Below are positions 16,402-19,546 of a DNA stretch of 19,546 bases, one piece after another (position 1 is the first letter of the stretch; each line of letters starts with the position of its first letter). Below the pieces are notes generated by a model. That model was not told the DNA's origin. It searched no databases and saw only the letters and a list, made by a program, of their open reading frames with translations. The position numbers and the translations under genes are program-made. Source of the DNA: JAVVRI01 sp036654795 (lineage in GTDB: Bacteria > Bacteroidota > Bacteroidia > Bacteroidales > Tannerellaceae); contig JAVVRI010000040.1 in assembly GCA_036654795.1 (NCBI GenBank), forward strand, positions 1 to 19,546, in the 5' to 3' direction.

Positions 16402-17602
16402 AGAAGAGGCACAGCTTACAACATTGGCTGGTGTGATACGCAATGAGTTTCGTACGATTGCCGGTAGTTATTCCATTCTGTTGGTACTGTTGGGAGGGAT
16501 CTTTGTATATGGATTGCTCTACAATTATATGTATGCTCCGGACGTGGTGCGTAATGCTCCGGTTGTGGTGGTGGATAATTCCGACACTGAGCTCAGCCGT
16601 AGCTATATCCGTCTGCTGGATGCTACGGAGCAGGTGGAGGTGGTGGCTGCCGGCATAGGCTATCCCGACGCAAAGGAGATGATGAAGACGGATGAGGCGG
16701 TAGGCATCCTCTACCTGCCTGACGATTTCGAAGAACGCGTGTCGCGTGGAGAGGAATCTATCTTTATTATGTACGAAACGACGAGTGCTTTCCTCTATTA
16801 CCTAGCGATGCAGGAAGCCTCTTCTCTGACGATGTTGGCACTCAACGCGCAGTATCGGCCGGAGATGCTGGTCTTCTTGCCACAAGCCGATGTGGCTGCG
16901 CTGACTGAGGCAAAGCCGATTGTAGTAGCCGGCACTGCCCTCTATAACTATACCGAAGGATACGGCAGTTATCTGATTCCGGCCGTGCTGATGGTGATTC
17001 TTTTTCAGACCTTGCTGATGGTGATCGCGATGGTGAGTGGAGGCGAGCGACACAGCGGGACTATTCATCGTTATGCTGCCGGTGGACTTTCGCTGGGTTG
17101 GATGGCGCGTGTTGTGGCGGCGAAGACGTTTGTCTATGTCGGGCTGTATGCTGTCTTTTCACTTTTTCTGCTGGGACTGCTGCCGGTAGTGTTTGGCTTG
17201 CCGCATCTGGCAGATCCGTTCGACGTGGTGTTGCTTATGATTCCCTTTCTACTTGCTACCTGCTTTCTGGGACTGGCTTTGTCGGTCTTCTTTACGGATG
17301 CGGAGGCGCCTTTGTTGATGATTGCCTTCTTTTCGGTCGGTTTGATCTTCTTGAGCGGCGTCTCTTACCCATTGGAACTGATGCCTTGGTATTGGCGTGC
17401 GGCTCATTGTGTTATTCCTGCGGCACCAGCCACACTTGCATTCGTCAAGCTGGATTCGATGGATGCTTCTTTGGCGGGCATTCGTACAGAGTATATCACC
17501 CTTTGGCTGCAATGCTTGGTCTATTTTCCTGCTGCTTGCTTGGCCTACCGATCTAACATACGTGCAGCGCAACGGCGAGAAAAGTCATCGTCTGTCGTAT
17601 AG
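16379..17602 (+). CDS. ABC-2 type transporter permease, second subunit
   Basis: A 407-residue partner of the preceding permease with the same layout: helix at about 31-49, extracytoplasmic domain at about 50-195 (APVVVVDNSDTELSRSY near its start), and helices at about 198-220, 248-271, 283-303, 310-328 and 372-390. FLSGVSYPLELMPWYWRA (324-341) corresponds to the conserved turn in its neighbour. The start at 16379 lies inside the end of the first permease gene (23-bp overlap); an ATG at 16385 would shorten it by two residues and cannot be excluded. It is the last gene of the exporter operon. No terminator hairpin is evident in the 106 bp that follow, where the promoter box of the next gene appears instead. 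Confidence 0.9.
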   Translation: MRMKRLNKEEAQLTTLAGVIRNEFRTIAGSYSILLVLLGGIFVYGLLYNYMYAPDVVRNAPVVVVDNSDTELSRSYIRLLDATEQVEVVAAGIGYPDAKEMMKTDEAVGILYLPDDFEERVSRGEESIFIMYETTSAFLYYLAMQEASSLTMLALNAQYRPEMLVFLPQADVAALTEAKPIVVAGTALYNYTEGYGSYLIPAVLMVILFQTLLMVIAMVSGGERHSGTIHRYAAGGLSLGWMARVVAAKTFVYVGLYAVFSLFLLGLLPVVFGLPHLADPFDVVLLMIPFLLATCFLGLALSVFFTDAEAPLLMIAFFSVGLIFLSGVSYPLELMPWYWRAAHCVIPAAPATLAFVKLDSMDASLAGIRTEYITLWLQCLVYFPAACLAYRSNIRAAQRREKSSSVV

Positions 17603-17668
17603 TTGATGTATTATGCCCTTCTTTAGACATATTGTGCTTGTTTCTGCTATCAGTATCGGATAAATCGT

Positions 17669-17676
17669 TATTTTTG
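17669..17676 (+). promoter_or_regulatory. Predicted -7 box of the pseudo-protease/TPR gene
   Basis: TATTTTTG matches the Bacteroidetes TAnnTTTG consensus 32 bp before the ATG at 17709, implying a leader of about 25 nt. No good TTTG -33 box is found at the usual distance, so this is a moderate prediction. Confidence 0.5.
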
Positions 17677-17708
17677 CACGCATATCATGTTAATACACTC
17701 TGATTGAA

Positions 17709-19436
17709 ATGAAACAAATACTTTTATTGATGTTTGCTTGCTGTATCTGCCTGACGGCAGCAGCGCAAAAGAATGCTCCTAAATGGATGGATAAAGGGAA
17801 GAAGGCGGTAGTAACCGTTACAACCTATGGTAAGGACAACACAAAGCTGCATAGTGGCACTGGTTTCTTTATAGATGAAAATGGTGGAGCGTTTGCTTCT
17901 TATGCTATTTTTAAAGGTGCTGTCCGCGCAACGGTGACGGATACGGACGGAAAGGAATATGCTGTTACCTCTATTTCGGGCGCTGATGATTTGTATGATG
18001 TGATTCGCTTCAATGTGGCAGTGCCAAAGAAAGTAGCCTTTCTCTCATTGGCTGTCGAGCCTGTTGCTGTGGGAAGCGAGGCCTATTTGCTACCCTATAC
18101 ATCCGGTAAAGCCGTTGCCTTTACGGCTGGAAAAGTAACGGAGGTCACCAAACTGAAAGATCCGTACAGCTATTACAAATTAGCATTACCCTTTGTGACC
18201 GGTCAGGCCAGCGCCCCTATTCTTACTGCCGATGGCGAAGTGTTTGGCTTGGCGCAGGAAGATGCTTCGGGCAACAAAGACAATTCGTATGCCGTATCGG
18301 CAGCCTATATAAAGAGCTTGTCGATCAATTCAGCAGATGCTTTCAACTCCGTATACAGTGCTGTCGGAATTAAAAAGGCTTGGCCGGAGCAGGTCGATCA
18401 GGCGCTTGTGTCGCTCTTCCTGCTTGCAAGTCAACAGGATGCCAATACTTATCTATCTACGCTGAACGATTTCGTCGCCACGTTTCCTACTTCTGCTGAT
18501 GGCTACATCAATCGTGCTTCTCATTACGCATATAACCGTGCCGCAATGGCTGCTACGCCTAGCGAGCAGGCTGCTCTGCTCAACCGTGCGTTAACGGATC
18601 TTGCTACCGCAGCAAAGTATACTGACAAGAAAGGCGACATCTCCTATAACCGTGCCAAGTTGATTTATGGTGTGGCTGCATCAGATACGACACTGACTGA
18701 CCCTGCTTGGAATATTCAGGCCGCTATGACTGCCGTGCAGCAAGCGATCAGTGAAGAGGATCTGCCTATCTATCATCAGTTGGAGGGCGATATCTATTTC
18801 TACTTGCAAGCATACGAACCTGCTTTTGCAGCCTATATGCAGGTCAATAACAGCCCAATGGCTTCGCCGGTCTCTTTCTACTGGGCTGCTAAAGCTAAAA
18901 TAAATGTGCCAAACACGAATATAAGCGATGTGATTGCTTTGTTGGACAGTGCTGTGGTGCGTTGTGGTACGCCGATATCAAAGGAGGCTGCTCCTTATGT
19001 GCTTGAGCGTGTCGATCTGAAATTGCGTCTGATGTTATATAAGGAGGCAATTGCTGATTACGACCTTTACTATGACTTAGTGAATGCGCAGGTTACCGAT
19101 GGTTTCTTTTACTATCGCGAGCAGGCGAAATTTCGTTTAGGCGACCTAGCCGGTGCGTTGGCTGACATTCAGGAGGCGATCCGTCGCAGTGATAAGAATC
19201 CGGATTATCTGGCTGAAGAGGCTTCTGTTTACCTTCGTATGCAGGATTATCCGAAGGCGTTGGCTAGTATAGAGAAGGCACTCGTATTAGCTCCTGACTT
19301 TGCCTCTTGCTACCGCCTTCGTGGCATCTGCTACCTTCGTCAGGAAAAGAAAGCCGAGGCCTGTACCGCCTTCACCAAAGCCAAGGAGCTAGGCGACCCG
19401 GTTGTGGAGAAACTTATCAAAGAAAATTGTAAATAA
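17709..19436 (+). CDS. Secreted trypsin-like pseudo-protease with TPR repeats
   Basis: A 575-residue exported protein. The signal peptide spans residues 1-19 (MKQILLLMFACCICLTAAA, cut before Q20). Residues about 30-205 have the layout of a DegP-like (S1C) serine protease, beginning SGTGFFIDENGGAFASYAIF. The catalytic residues are lost, however: the histidine position is A66 (ASYAIFKGA for the usual TNxHVxxGA), and the serine position is A167 (GQASAP for GNSGGP). D97 may keep the aspartate. Residues about 215-575 are helical TPR-like repeats, clearest at the C-terminus (FYYREQAKFRLGDLAGALAD, YLRMQDYPKALASIEKALVL, YLRQEKKAEACTAFTKAKEL). The protein is probably a periplasmic binding or scaffold protein rather than an enzyme. 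It has its own promoter box and a hairpin after its stop, so it looks monocistronic. Confidence 0.88.
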   Translation: MKQILLLMFACCICLTAAAQKNAPKWMDKGKKAVVTVTTYGKDNTKLHSGTGFFIDENGGAFASYAIFKGAVRATVTDTDGKEYAVTSISGADDLYDVIRFNVAVPKKVAFLSLAVEPVAVGSEAYLLPYTSGKAVAFTAGKVTEVTKLKDPYSYYKLALPFVTGQASAPILTADGEVFGLAQEDASGNKDNSYAVSAAYIKSLSINSADAFNSVYSAVGIKKAWPEQVDQALVSLFLLASQQDANTYLSTLNDFVATFPTSADGYINRASHYAYNRAAMAATPSEQAALLNRALTDLATAAKYTDKKGDISYNRAKLIYGVAASDTTLTDPAWNIQAAMTAVQQAISEEDLPIYHQLEGDIYFYLQAYEPAFAAYMQVNNSPMASPVSFYWAAKAKINVPNTNISDVIALLDSAVVRCGTPISKEAAPYVLERVDLKLRLMLYKEAIADYDLYYDLVNAQVTDGFFYYREQAKFRLGDLAGALADIQEAIRRSDKNPDYLAEEASVYLRMQDYPKALASIEKALVLAPDFASCYRLRGICYLRQEKKAEACTAFTKAKELGDPVVEKLIKENCK

Positions 19437-19457
19437 AGCGGGTATTAAATAGAGAAG

Positions 19458-19484
19458 ACCGCCTATCTTAAAAAAATAGGCGGT
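19458..19484 (+). terminator. Probable terminator hairpin after the TPR gene
   Basis: ACCGCCTAT (19458-19466) pairs perfectly with ATAGGCGGT (19476-19484) across a 9-nt loop, 22 bp after the stop codon. The sequence after the stem (GTTATCTATTG) is only moderately T-rich. A run of 12 T follows at 19517-19528, after a weak 5-bp stem (19505-19509 with 19514-19518). Termination may use either or both. Confidence 0.6.
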
Positions 19485-19546
19485 GTTATCTATTGTATGT
19501 AAACAACTTTAGGAAGTTTTTTTTTTTTAAGTTTTTGCGAGCACCC

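Noticed and set aside
17098..17556. 152-codon open frame on the plus strand
   Set aside because: It is in another frame within the second ABC-2 permease gene. It has an abnormally Cys- and Leu-rich composition and no family signature.

Overview
The window looks like a chromosomal segment of a gut-type Bacteroidales bacterium (Bacteroides or Parabacteroides kind). The reasons are: promoter -7 boxes of the Bacteroidetes form TAnnTTTG before several genes; A-rich leaders with little Shine-Dalgarno sequence; arrays of ~780-residue MacB/FtsX-type permeases; a DUF4838 protein; and a TolC/HlyD/ABC-2 export operon. All recognised genes lie on the + strand. The genus is inferred, not proven.

Region A (1-9395) is a tightly packed ABC-transporter operon. 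It holds the 3' half of one large FtsX-type permease (5' end outside the window), a 101-codon orphan tail of another permease whose body is missing, three intact duplicated-topology permeases (792, 780 and 775 residues) and one 226-residue LolD/MacB-type ATPase. Spacers are 5-38 bp. The ATPase presumably energises the permeases to move a substrate from, or send force into, the periplasm. No membrane-fusion protein or outer-membrane channel for this set is visible.

Region B (9396-9790) has no gene but is rich in structure. It contains a 22-bp-period array of palindromes inside a 100-bp dyad, then two identical 36-bp direct repeats 30 bp apart, then a promoter-like element. It is also where the sequence changes by eye from AT-rich to clearly more GC-rich.

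Region C (9791-11983) is a secreted DUF4838 family protein with a predicted C-terminal discoidin-like domain, probably a carbohydrate-active protein. Region D (12064-17602) starts with a 12-bp inverted repeat that holds both the likely promoter and the ribosome-binding site of a zinc-ribbon/FHA protein. A tripartite exporter follows: TolC-like channel, HlyD-like adaptor and two ABC-2 permeases, with no ATPase gene among them. Region E (17669-19546) is a secreted, catalytically dead trypsin-like domain fused to TPR repeats, with its own promoter box and a hairpin downstream.

The points most worth following up are the palindrome array, the 36-bp repeat pair, the FHA leader hairpin, the orphan permease tail and the exporter without an ATPase.
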